A stretch of DNA of 64,000 nt, taken from contig NZ_FMAG01000003.1 in the NCBI RefSeq assembly GCF_900094585.1, positions 620,001 through 684,000 of the forward strand, read 5' to 3'. Origin of the DNA: Martinezella multihospitum (GTDB lineage: Bacteria; Pseudomonadota; Alphaproteobacteria; Rhizobiales; Rhizobiaceae). The stretch's first letter is position 1; every line of letters starts with the position of its first letter. Below the pieces are notes generated by a model. That model ran no database searches and was not told the DNA's origin. It saw nothing but the letters and a program-made list of their open reading frames with translations. A program made the position numbers and the translations under genes. This document shows positions 27,270 through 35,119 of this stretch, piece after piece.

Positions 27270-27737
27270 GCTCTACCTGTTTATAGTGATCTTCGCCGGT
27301 TCCGACTGTTCGGATCTTCAGTAATATCGACGACGCGTCTTCGAATTGCCGTATACACTTCTTTCGACAAGCCCGTTGTGACGCGCGCTCCCATCGTTCT
27401 GAATTTAGGCAATTTTGGCGCAGGCCCCGTCTCGCCAGCAATGAATCTGTTATTATTTAAAGGATTTTGTCATTCACCCGGCTTTTGAGCTTATCCACAC
27501 ACAAAAGTGATCTTCCCATCCCATCTTGAATGCCCCACCCCCGAGACTGCGCCTCTTCCGATTATCCGAAGCCTACTACAACGTGAGATGGATATCCATC
27601 GCGCGGCATCAACCGCGTCTCTGAGTGGCTGAATCCGAAAGCCGATAGGCCCGACGCCGAAATCGGCACCGGGCCACCAAATGATATCAAACAATGTGAT
27701 CGGGAAGGCTCTGACCGTCGATACGGATTGATGGGAC
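27270..27737. other. Intergenic region between lpiA and SRPBCC gene
   Basis: About 470 bases without a convincing gene. The only open frames are short and atypical. The 200 bases next to lpiA are less GC-rich and should hold its promoter, but no clear -35/-10 pair or known operator stands out to me. Confidence 0.5.
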
Positions 27738-28220
27738 TCAGCGATCCGGCGCCTCCGCCGGCTCGCCACGCATCTCGCTCAGGAAGAACCCTTCGCGCAG
27801 GTTGATGCCGTATTCGACGAAGGCCTTCATGCAGCAGAGCATCTGCGTCCAGCCCTCGCAGTTCAGATAGGTGCCGCGGCGGCCAGCCTCGTCCTCGCGC
27901 CAGCCCGATTCCTCGATGATGACGAGCGTACCGCCATCCTCCAGCGCGTCGAAGGTCATCTCCACCTTGGTCCTGTAGCGGATACCGTCCTCGCCGGTGC
28001 CCCCTTCCCAGTGAAAGACGATGCGCTTGTTTTCCTCCACTTCATTGACCTCGACGGGGGCGTTCTTCCACCAGATGACGGTCGTTCCCGCCACAAGGGG
28101 CGCGCTCGCGCCGCCGACTGTCGTGAAATAGCTCGAAAGCTTCTTCGGGTTGACGACCGCATCGAAGACTTCATCGACCTTGCGGCCGATCCGTCCTGAA
28201 ATCCGAACATTCAATGCCAT
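27738..28220 (-). CDS. SRPBCC (AHSA1-like) ligand-binding protein
   Basis: A 160-residue START/AHSA1-type domain protein. It begins NVRISGRIGRKVDEVFDAVVNP and ends its helix with EGWTQMLCCMKAFVEYGINL, both usual for the family. GGAGGAG precedes the start. It is divergent from an ArsR-type regulator, and such ArsR-SRPBCC pairs are common. The ligand is unknown. Confidence 0.87.
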   Translation of the reverse strand: MALNVRISGRIGRKVDEVFDAVVNPKKLSSYFTTVGGASAPLVAGTTVIWWKNAPVEVNEVEENKRIVFHWEGGTGEDGIRYRTKVEMTFDALEDGGTLVIIEESGWREDEAGRRGTYLNCEGWTQMLCCMKAFVEYGINLREGFFLSEMRGEPAEAPDR

Positions 28221-28293
28221 GGTGTCTCCTCCATCATTTGTCTGCCGTTATCGCTCCATTGCGAATGCACCTATTATGTTATAAAAATATAAC

Positions 28294-28617
28294 ATGTCAA
28301 ACGAATCAGACAGCGACCTCATTTTCAAGGCTCTCGCGCATCGTCGCCGGCGCGAAATCCTGGACATGCTCAAGGATGCACCGCGCACGACCGGCATGCT
28401 CTGCGAGACTTTCGTGGATATGGACCGCTGCACCGTGATGCAGCATCTGAAAGTGCTTGAAGACGCAGACCTCGTGATCGCCAAAAAGGAAGGGCGCGAG
28501 CGCTGGAACCATCTGAACAGCCTGCCGATCAAGCAGATCCATGATCGCTGGATCAGCGCTTATGCCGGCCACGCCCTCTCCATTCTCGATCAGTTGAAGA
28601 ACGATCTGGAAGACTAA
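28294..28617 (+). CDS. ArsR-family transcriptional regulator
   Basis: A 107-residue winged-helix repressor. KALAHRRRREILDMLKDAP leads into the HTH, and CTVMQHLKVLEDADLVIAKKEGRERWN forms the recognition helix and wing. No Cys-rich metal site is seen, so it is probably not a metal sensor. It lies 73 bases from the divergent SRPBCC gene and likely controls it. Confidence 0.88.
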   Translation: MSNESDSDLIFKALAHRRRREILDMLKDAPRTTGMLCETFVDMDRCTVMQHLKVLEDADLVIAKKEGRERWNHLNSLPIKQIHDRWISAYAGHALSILDQLKNDLED

Positions 28618-28651
28618 AAGAAAGGGATGACTGCAGCCGAAGGAGGCCGCA

Positions 28652-29515
28652 TCAAGCCGTACCGGCGTGGCCCAACAGCCGTTTCAGCCTGTCGCTCGTC
28701 CCGTCCTCTTCGAGCGGCGTATAGACCACCAGCTTCATGTCGGCGCGATCCATGACGGCAAGGGCTGTATATTCAAACGTCATCAAGCCGCCCTCCGGAT
28801 GGCGCAGACGCTTGTGACCTGTCAGCGGCCGCAGCACATCCTGCCTCGGCCACCAGGCACGAAATTCTGGGCTCGCCTGCGTCAAGGTGGCGATCAGCCG
28901 TTCGAAATCGGGATCGCCGGCATAACGGGCACTGTCGGCGCGGAACATCGCCAGCGAATTCGCGGCCACGATCTCCCAATCGACGAGCAGCTGCCGATGC
29001 GCAAGGTCGGTAAACACCCGATGGACGCTGTTGCGCGCATCCCCCTGCAACAGGGCATAATCGCCGAAAAGTGCGACCGCGGCGGCATTCCAGGCCAGCA
29101 CATCCCAACGCCTTCCGAGAACATAGGCCGGTTGGCCGGCGAGGCTTGCAAGCATGCGCAGCAGAGCCTCCGGCACCTCCTCAGGCCCGCGCGACGGGGC
29201 GTCAACAGATGGCCGATCGCTGAGGGTGAAGAGATGCCGCCGCTCCGCCGGATCGAGGCGCAGCGCATCAGCCAGCGCCGACAGAACCTCTGCGGAGGGG
29301 CGGACGTCCCGGCCCTGCTCCAGCCATGTGTACCAGGTGGTGCCGACGCCGGCGAGAAGCGCCACCTCTTCGCGCCTGAGCCCCGGCGTCCGCCGCCGAA
29401 ATCCGTCCGGAAGTCCGACACCGGCTGGCGTCAGCTTTTCCCGGCGGGAGCGCAGGAACGCGCCGAACTCGCGACGCCTGGCCTCAAGGATGGTCTGGCT
29501 CTGATTGATGGTCAT
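28652..29515 (-). CDS. XRE-family regulator with MmyB-like ligand-binding domain
   Basis: A 287-residue regulator. The HTH region has RRRTPGLRREEVALLAGVGT and WYTWLEQGRDVRPSAEVLSAL, the signature of this XRE branch. The C-terminal MmyB-like domain begins around residue 115 (WNAAAVALFGDYA). In relatives this domain binds fatty-acid-like or other small ligands. It is divergent from two SDR genes and is likely to regulate them, which is inference from position. Confidence 0.88.
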   Translation of the reverse strand: MTINQSQTILEARRREFGAFLRSRREKLTPAGVGLPDGFRRRTPGLRREEVALLAGVGTTWYTWLEQGRDVRPSAEVLSALADALRLDPAERRHLFTLSDRPSVDAPSRGPEEVPEALLRMLASLAGQPAYVLGRRWDVLAWNAAAVALFGDYALLQGDARNSVHRVFTDLAHRQLLVDWEIVAANSLAMFRADSARYAGDPDFERLIATLTQASPEFRAWWPRQDVLRPLTGHKRLRHPEGGLMTFEYTALAVMDRADMKLVVYTPLEEDGTSDRLKRLLGHAGTA

Positions 29516-29616
29516 GACCTATCATAGCAGGATCAATACTAGGATAAAGTCGGAACTGTTTGGCATTTCCGCAAGCTGTCAAATATCGCCATGCAGACAA
29601 CGAGAAGGCGGTTGCT

Positions 29617-30432
29617 ATGGATATGAACGGCAAGACAGTCCTAATTACAGGCTCGACGGACGGTGTCGGACGCCGGGTTGCGGAGCGACTTGCCGCGGCA
29701 GGTGCGACGGTGATCGTTCACGGCCGCGACAAGGCCCGCGCCGAGGAACTGGTCTCCCGAATCCGGGACAATGGTGGCAAAACAACCTATTATCTTGCCG
29801 ACCTCTCCTCACTGGACGAGGTTCGCACCCTGGCCGACGCCATCGAGCGCGATCATGATCGCCTCGATCTCCTGATCAATAATGCCGGCATCGGCACCAG
29901 TGGCGGCGCTGGGCGCCAGGTAAGCCAAGACGGGCACGAGCTGCGCTTTGCAGTGAACTATCTCGCCGGTTTTCTACTGACGCGCCGCCTGCTGCCGCTA
30001 TTGAAGGCAAGCGCGCCCGCCCGCATCGTCAACGTGTCCTCTGTCGGCCAACAGGCGATCGATTTCTCCGATGTCATGCTGACGCGCGGCTATAGCGGCG
30101 TGCGCGCCTATTGCCAGAGCAAGCTGGCGCAGATCATGTTCACCTTCGATCTGGCGGAGGAGCTTGCCGGCTCCGGCGTCACCGCCAACTGCCTGCACCC
30201 GGCGACCTATATGGACACGACCATGGTGCGCCAGGCGGGCGTCGCACCCATAAGCTCCGTCGAGCAAGGTGCCGACGCTATCCTCAATCTTGCCGCCGGC
30301 ACTGCCTTGGAGGGGCACACCGGCCTCTATTACGACGGCCTGCGTCCGTCCCGCGCTGCCGCCCAAGCCTATGATGCGGCCGCGCGACAGCACCTGCGAA
30401 CACTCAGCCAAAGCCTTACCGGCCTCTCCTGA
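29617..30432 (+). CDS. SDR-family NAD(P)-dependent oxidoreductase
   Basis: A classical short-chain dehydrogenase/reductase of about 271 residues. The cofactor motif is TGSTDGVGRRVAERL, NNAG is in LLINNAGIGTS, and the active site region has NVSSVGQ with AYCQSKLAQ in place of YxxxK. It resembles retinol dehydrogenase-like SDRs. The ATG at 29617 has AGAAGG eight bases upstream. A second SDR gene follows after 44 bases. Confidence 0.88.
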   Translation: MDMNGKTVLITGSTDGVGRRVAERLAAAGATVIVHGRDKARAEELVSRIRDNGGKTTYYLADLSSLDEVRTLADAIERDHDRLDLLINNAGIGTSGGAGRQVSQDGHELRFAVNYLAGFLLTRRLLPLLKASAPARIVNVSSVGQQAIDFSDVMLTRGYSGVRAYCQSKLAQIMFTFDLAEELAGSGVTANCLHPATYMDTTMVRQAGVAPISSVEQGADAILNLAAGTALEGHTGLYYDGLRPSRAAAQAYDAAARQHLRTLSQSLTGLS

Positions 30433-30476
30433 ACCGTCACCTCCCACCACTCCCCTACCCCAGAAAGGAGACACCT

Positions 30477-31190
30477 ATGTCGTCTCAACACGTCGCCATT
30501 ATCGGCGGCTCCTCCGGCATCGGTCTTGCGACCGCCGCCCATCTACTCGAAAAAGGATATCGCGTCACCATCACGGGTCGCGATGCCGCCAAACTTCAGG
30601 CGGCCGGGCAAAGCCTCAACGGTGATATTGCCACCGTCACCATGGATGCTGCCGACTTTGCCAGCCTTGGCGACGTCTTCCGAGCAATCGGACCGGTCGA
30701 TCATCTCGTCCTGGCATTGGGCGGTGGCAATGGCGCAGGCCCCTTCGCCACCGTCGACCTCGCCGATCTAAGGAAAGGTTTCGAGCAGAAGACCATGGCG
30801 CATTTTGCCTGTGCCCAGGCCTGTCTTCCGCATCTTTCGAGAGAGGGCAGCATCACCTTCGTCTCCGCCGTATCGGCGCAGGCGGCAATGCCCGGAACCG
30901 CAGGGCTCGGAGCCATCAACGCCGCCATCGCCGCCTTGGCCCCGATTCTCGCCGTCGAGCTCAAGCCGATCCGGGTGAATTGCGTGTCCCCCGGCGTCGT
31001 CGATACCCCTTGGTGGGATTTCACCGCGGAGCAAAGAGAGCAGACCTTTGCCGGATTCGCGGCACGCACCCCCGTTGGCCGCGTCGGCCGCCCGTTGGAG
31101 ATTGCGGAAGCCATCGCCTTCCTGATCGGTAACGGCTTCACCAGCGGTCACACGCTGATCTGCGACGGCGGCATCCGCTTGGGCCAATAA
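30477..31190 (+). CDS. SDR-family oxidoreductase
   Basis: A 237-residue SDR. The cofactor motif is IIGGSSGIGLATAAHLL, and the C-terminal block is IAEAIAFLIGNGFTSGHTLICDGG. The normal Ser-Tyr-Lys triad looks altered, because the segment after TFVSAVSAQ reads GTAGLGAINAAIAAL where YxxxK is expected. The protein may therefore be catalytically atypical. AAGGAG precedes the start. It probably forms a two-gene unit with the preceding SDR. Confidence 0.86.
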   Translation: MSSQHVAIIGGSSGIGLATAAHLLEKGYRVTITGRDAAKLQAAGQSLNGDIATVTMDAADFASLGDVFRAIGPVDHLVLALGGGNGAGPFATVDLADLRKGFEQKTMAHFACAQACLPHLSREGSITFVSAVSAQAAMPGTAGLGAINAAIAALAPILAVELKPIRVNCVSPGVVDTPWWDFTAEQREQTFAGFAARTPVGRVGRPLEIAEAIAFLIGNGFTSGHTLICDGGIRLGQ

Positions 31191-31229
31191 TCCCCGCGCC
31201 ATTGCTGGTATCACCAGGCAATGGCGCCC

Positions 31230-31670
31230 TCAGTCATTGCGGACCTCAGCCTGAAGCTGGGTCAGGATCTCGATCAGTCGCGGCGCCATCTCGCGGATTT
31301 CCACCAGATGGATCGAGCTCAATGTTTGCAGAACCTCTTCGGATTTTTCGGTCAACTGCAGCGTCTGCCGGCGCTTGTCCGTTGGATCGGGATGGCGGGT
31401 CGCATAGCCACCGTCGATCAGCCGTCCCGCGAGTTCCGTCGCCGTATGCGGTGCGATCAGCAGCTTTTCCGCGAGCATGCCGATCGTCATCGCCTCGGCG
31501 ACGCCATTGCCCTTGATCGCCAGCAGCGCCTGATGCTGTTGCGGCGGCAGGCCTGCCTCCTGCGCGGCCGACGTGCTGAAATCCATGAACTTGCGCAGGG
31601 TGTAGCGCAGCGTCGCCAGCGCCTCATAGTCAGCCTGCGAAAGAGCTTCATCCAAACGTCGCACCATCAA
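31230..31670 (-). CDS. MarR-family transcriptional regulator
   Basis: A 146-residue winged helix regulator. The HTH and wing are visible as TIGMLAEKLLIAPHTATELAGRL followed by DGGYATRHPDPTDKRRQTLQL, the conserved DxRxx wing of MarR proteins. It is convergent with the SDR gene and divergent from the ClC channel gene. Confidence 0.88.
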   Translation of the reverse strand: MMVRRLDEALSQADYEALATLRYTLRKFMDFSTSAAQEAGLPPQQHQALLAIKGNGVAEAMTIGMLAEKLLIAPHTATELAGRLIDGGYATRHPDPTDKRRQTLQLTEKSEEVLQTLSSIHLVEIREMAPRLIEILTQLQAEVRND

Positions 31671-31700
31671 ATCGTCCCCATTGCCGCTGTTCGCGGTCCT

Positions 31701-31750
31701 AAAGCATGTCGCGCAAAATCTTCAGCGGTTTTGCGGCAACCCCATGCTCC
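31701..31750. repeat. Rhizobial intergenic palindromic repeat (GCATGTCGCGCAAAA type)
   Basis: AAAGCATGTCGCGCAAAATC is followed by CAGCGGTTTTGCGGCAAC and CCATGCT, forming an imperfect stem-loop. The core resembles an element I know to be scattered between genes in Rhizobium and Agrobacterium. Only one copy was recognised in this window. Confidence 0.5.
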
Positions 31751-31895
31751 GGATCAAGGACCAAAAGTGCCGAAAACGAATCTTGCAGATCGCAATGCGC
31801 GTCAGTTGATTTATATCGCATTACGATATATTTGCCATCTCGAAGCGGGGACCGGCTGAAGAACTGCCGCGCACGCTTGGAACAGAAGGCCTCCC

Positions 31896-33695
31896 ATGCA
31901 GGACACCAGCACCTCACAAAGTCACAGTCACGATTTCTCCGGCGGGGCTTCCCGCAAGGACAATGGCGATTTCACCACGGACAAGCGCGTCCTAATGCTG
32001 ATTGCCATGGCGCTCGTCGTCGGCACCGGCGGCGCCTTCGCCGCCTGGGTGCTCATCAATCTCATCGCGCTCGTCAGCAACGCCGTCTGGCTGTTCAAGA
32101 TCAGCACCGAGCCGCTCTCCTTCACCATGATAGCGCGCTCGCCATGGATGGTGGCGGCGCCCATTCTCGGCGGCATCGTGATCGGCCTGATGGCACGCTT
32201 CGGCTCGGAGAAGATCCGCGGCCACGGCATCCCTGAAGCCATCGAGGCGATCCTGATCGGCGGCAGCCGCATGTCGCCGAAGGTGGCGGTGCTGAAGCCC
32301 CTGTCATCGGCGATCTCGATCGGCTCCGGCGGACCGTTCGGCGCGGAAGGTCCGATCATCATGACCGGCGGCGCCATCGGCTCGCTCTTCGCCCAGCTCT
32401 TCCACCTGAGCGCCGCCGAACGAAAGACCCTGCTCGTCGCTGGCGCGGCAGCCGGCATGACCGCGGTCTTCGGCACGCCGATCGCGGCCGTCATGCTTGC
32501 CGTCGAACTGCTGCTCTTCGAATGGAAGCCGCGCAGCTTCATTCCGGTCGCGGTCGCAGCCTGCGTTTCCGTTATCTGGCGACCGCTGCTGATCGGCAGC
32601 GGTGCGCTCTTCCCCGCGCATTTCGAGATGTCGCTCTCCTGGTGGGGCATTCTGCTCGCCGCCGGCCTCGGCATCGTCTCCGGCCTGCAATCCGGCTTGC
32701 TGACGACTTTGCTCTATAAGATCGAAGATGCCTTCGAAAAACTGCCCATCCACTGGATGTGGTGGCCCGCGCTCGGCGGCCTCGTCGTCGGGCTCGGCGG
32801 CCTGATCGAGCCGCGTGCGCTTGGCGTCGGTTACGACATCATCGCCGATCTCCTGCATAGCCGCATCGCTGTCGGCGCTGTCCTGGCGATCCTGCTGGTC
32901 AAGGCGGGCATCTGGCTGGTGGCGCTGTCCTCCGGCACCTCGGGCGGCGTCCTGGCGCCGTTGCTCATTCTCGGCGGCGCACTCGGCTGGCTCGTCGGCC
33001 TTGCCTTGCCAGGCGATCCCGGCTTCTGGGCGATGCTCGGCATGGCGGCGATGATGGGCGGCACCATGCGTGCTCCGCTGACGGGCACCTTCTTCGCCGT
33101 GGAGCTGACGGGAGACACGAGTGCGCTGGTGCCGCTGCTGGCGGCAACCGTCGCGGCCTATGCCGTCACCGTGTTGCTCTTGAAACGATCGATTCTGACC
33201 GAAAAGATCGCCCGTCGCGGCCAGCACATTACCCGCGAATATGGCATCGACCCGTTCGAGCTGACCCGCGCCCGCGACATCATGATCGCCAAGGTGGACA
33301 CGCTGCCAGCCTCCATGCGCCTGTCGGAAGCGCTGCAGCAGATGACGGATCGGCCGGATGCGCACCGCTTCTATCCCGTCGTCGGCGAGAATGACCGTCT
33401 CGTCGGCATGATCTCGCGCGCCGATGCCCTGCGCTGGCAGAGCGAACCGGACCTCATGGATCAATCGCTCTATGACGTGATCTCGGATACGTCTCTTCCG
33501 GTTGCCCATGCCGAAGATACTGTGGGACGTGTTGCCGATATCATGATCCATGCCGATACGGGACGTGTTCCCGTCGTCGAGCCACAGACCGGCCGCCTCA
33601 TCGGCCTCATCGCCCGCAAGGACCTGCTGCGGCTGCGCAGCGCGACCAACCGCGCCGAGCTCGAACGCGGTGCTTACCTACGGTCGAAAAGTTAA
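31896..33695 (+). CDS. ClC-type chloride channel/antiporter with CBS domains
   Basis: A 599-residue ClC-family protein. Selectivity-filter motifs are visible: GHGIPE (109-114), GAEGP (149-153, containing the gating Glu 151) and SSGTSGGVLAP. Presence of the gating Glu is consistent with Cl-/H+ exchange. The C-terminal 150 residues are two CBS domains (for example FYPVVGENDRLVGMISRADAL). The N terminus is hydrophilic. It stands alone between a MarR gene and the 6S RNA region. Confidence 0.92.
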   Translation: MQDTSTSQSHSHDFSGGASRKDNGDFTTDKRVLMLIAMALVVGTGGAFAAWVLINLIALVSNAVWLFKISTEPLSFTMIARSPWMVAAPILGGIVIGLMARFGSEKIRGHGIPEAIEAILIGGSRMSPKVAVLKPLSSAISIGSGGPFGAEGPIIMTGGAIGSLFAQLFHLSAAERKTLLVAGAAAGMTAVFGTPIAAVMLAVELLLFEWKPRSFIPVAVAACVSVIWRPLLIGSGALFPAHFEMSLSWWGILLAAGLGIVSGLQSGLLTTLLYKIEDAFEKLPIHWMWWPALGGLVVGLGGLIEPRALGVGYDIIADLLHSRIAVGAVLAILLVKAGIWLVALSSGTSGGVLAPLLILGGALGWLVGLALPGDPGFWAMLGMAAMMGGTMRAPLTGTFFAVELTGDTSALVPLLAATVAAYAVTVLLLKRSILTEKIARRGQHITREYGIDPFELTRARDIMIAKVDTLPASMRLSEALQQMTDRPDAHRFYPVVGENDRLVGMISRADALRWQSEPDLMDQSLYDVISDTSLPVAHAEDTVGRVADIMIHADTGRVPVVEPQTGRLIGLIARKDLLRLRSATNRAELERGAYLRSKS

Positions 33696-33789
33696 GGGGA
33701 GGAGGAGTGGCGTCAGCGCGGCGGAAGAACTGCGCGGCGCCTTCCTTGGCCAACTGTCAGAAAATTGGCAATCAGCCAGGAAGATTTAA

Positions 33790-33950
33790 GAGCGATCCAC
33801 GACGACCGATGGATGTTTACGATCCTGGGTGCCTACAAACGTAGGTGGGCACCGTGTGTCCAGGCCCACGGGCCTGGTCAGGGACAGCTCCCTTTGGATC
33901 GAGTATGGCCCCAGGGATTGTGGTTCCTGTCGGGAAGCGCAGACCGCCTG
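33790..33950 (-). ncRNA. ssrS: Probable 6S RNA
   Basis: The 300-base stretch after zapA lacks a credible gene but is rich in paired segments on the minus strand. Examples are CCAGGCCC/GGGCCTGG, CCTAC/GTAGG within GGTG/CACC, and CGATCC/GGATCG. An arm CCCTGGGGCCATAC resembles the 6S bubble arm. TATATAG lies upstream at about 33957-33963. In proteobacteria 6S RNA sits directly after zapA, and zapA ends at 34015 here. Ends are approximate; the secondary structure was not computed. Confidence 0.6.
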
Positions 33951-34014
33951 AACTATATAAAGAGCTTTGAAGCTTTCTACCAGAGGGCGCTCACGGGCAT
34001 CCGCAGAAATAAAC

Positions 34015-34392
34015 TCAAGCCTGCTCGACGCCCGGCCGCTCCAGTAGCTTTTCGGTAATGCCGTGAATTCGCATCGTCACCTCGTCGATGACGCTTGCCA
34101 GCGTTTCCTCAGCCCGCGCATTGGCTGCCACGGTCGTATCACGGGTGCTGGTCAGGGTTTCCAGCTCGGCCTCCAGCGAGGACACGCGCCGCGTCAATTC
34201 GCTCACCTCGTCCATGATCATGATGCCGGCCATGACGGTGACCCGGAGATCGCCGATCTCGCCGAACTGGCTTTTCAAATGCATGACGTAGCGGTCGAAA
34301 CGATTGGCGAGATCCGTCAGATGGTCTTCCTGACCCTCTTCGCAGGCCATCCGGTAGGCTTTGCCGTCGATCGTTACCGTTACTTGTGCCAT
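34015..34392 (-). CDS. zapA: Cell division protein ZapA
   Basis: A 125-residue ZapA that bundles FtsZ at the division site. The N-terminal MAQVTVTIDGKAYRMACEEGQ and LTDLANRFDRYV are typical. A C-terminal coiled coil covers roughly residues 60-110. A DUF4164 coiled-coil gene precedes it by 47 bases on the same strand, and the probable 6S RNA follows. Confidence 0.92.
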   Translation of the reverse strand: MAQVTVTIDGKAYRMACEEGQEDHLTDLANRFDRYVMHLKSQFGEIGDLRVTVMAGIMIMDEVSELTRRVSSLEAELETLTSTRDTTVAANARAEETLASVIDEVTMRIHGITEKLLERPGVEQA

Positions 34393-34439
34393 TCGACTTT
34401 CCGATCATTGCCGCGCTGCGACGGCTGCTTCCCGAGGGA

Positions 34440-34715
34440 TCAGCGGTCCAGCACGGCTCTTATGGTTTCCATCGCCGTGACGAGCCGGCGCGACACTTCG
34501 CGATTGACCTCTTCCAGCCGGTTCGCGCGGAACTCGGCCTGGTCCAACTCCTGGGCAAGACGGGACCGATCGGCGTGAACCCTGCGGACCTCGCCTTCTA
34601 TATCGCTCTGCGCCCGTTCCCGCTCGAACCGTCCGTCAACCGCGCTCTCCAACGTCGAAAGCGCCTGGCGCAATTGGGCGAGCGCCGCGTCCACCGTTTT
34701 GCCTGAAGGTGTCAT
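34440..34715 (-). CDS. DUF4164 coiled-coil protein
   Basis: A 91-residue protein from MTPSGKTVDAALAQLRQAL. Nearly the whole length is Glu/Arg/Leu-rich helix likely to form a coiled coil. An upstream ATG at 34787 is possible, but GAAGGG precedes 34715 and the family start fits there. DUF4164 genes accompany zapA in rhizobia, and a helper role in division is plausible but unproven. Confidence 0.8.
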   Translation of the reverse strand: MTPSGKTVDAALAQLRQALSTLESAVDGRFERERAQSDIEGEVRRVHADRSRLAQELDQAEFRANRLEEVNREVSRRLVTAMETIRAVLDR

Positions 34716-34960
34716 ACCCTTCGCATCTCCGCGCAAGGCCCGAATCAAAACATCCGGCCACTTGTCTGATTTCGCAACAATATTCAACTCGGCAACAGCA
34801 CGTCAATAAAGGCTGTCATGTGGCAGCCCCCCTATTCTGTGGATGAATGCCGCCTTTGCCGATCCCACAGGCCTTGTCGCATGATTGTCGTCTTTTGTAA
34901 AAGTGAACGGGCAAATGTCAAAAAATTGCCCCGAGAGGCCCGTATTGGGTCCTCGATTTA

Positions 34961-34988
34961 TTGACTTGCTCGCCCTAACTGCTATGTC
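34961..34988 (+). promoter_or_regulatory. Putative promoter of tkt
   Basis: TTGACT (34961-34966), a 16-base spacer and TATGTC (34983-34988) form a plausible sigma-70 promoter about 130 bases upstream of tkt. The rest of the 404 bases between DUF4164 and tkt shows nothing else that I can name. Confidence 0.45.
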
Positions 34989-35119
34989 TCGACCGCCTGA
35001 GGCGACGTTGAAAATGGCGTTCGGAAGAGCGTCTCCCCTTCACCCGCCTTTCAACCGATGGCCCTCCCTCCCAGGCGTGTGGCCATCCCCCGAGAACCCG
35101 GAACACTGCGGAAAAACCC

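Noticed and set aside
26106..27488. A 460-codon open frame antisense to lpiA
   Set aside because: It lies over the membrane domain of a conserved gene and shows no known domain.
27491..27769. A 92-codon minus-strand frame in the lpiA-SRPBCC gap
   Set aside because: It overlaps the end of the SRPBCC gene and has unusual composition with no recognisable family; possibly decayed sequence, but not supported.
33765..34058. A 97-codon plus-strand frame over the 6S RNA region
   Set aside because: It reads antisense through palindromic RNA stems and into zapA; the composition is atypical.
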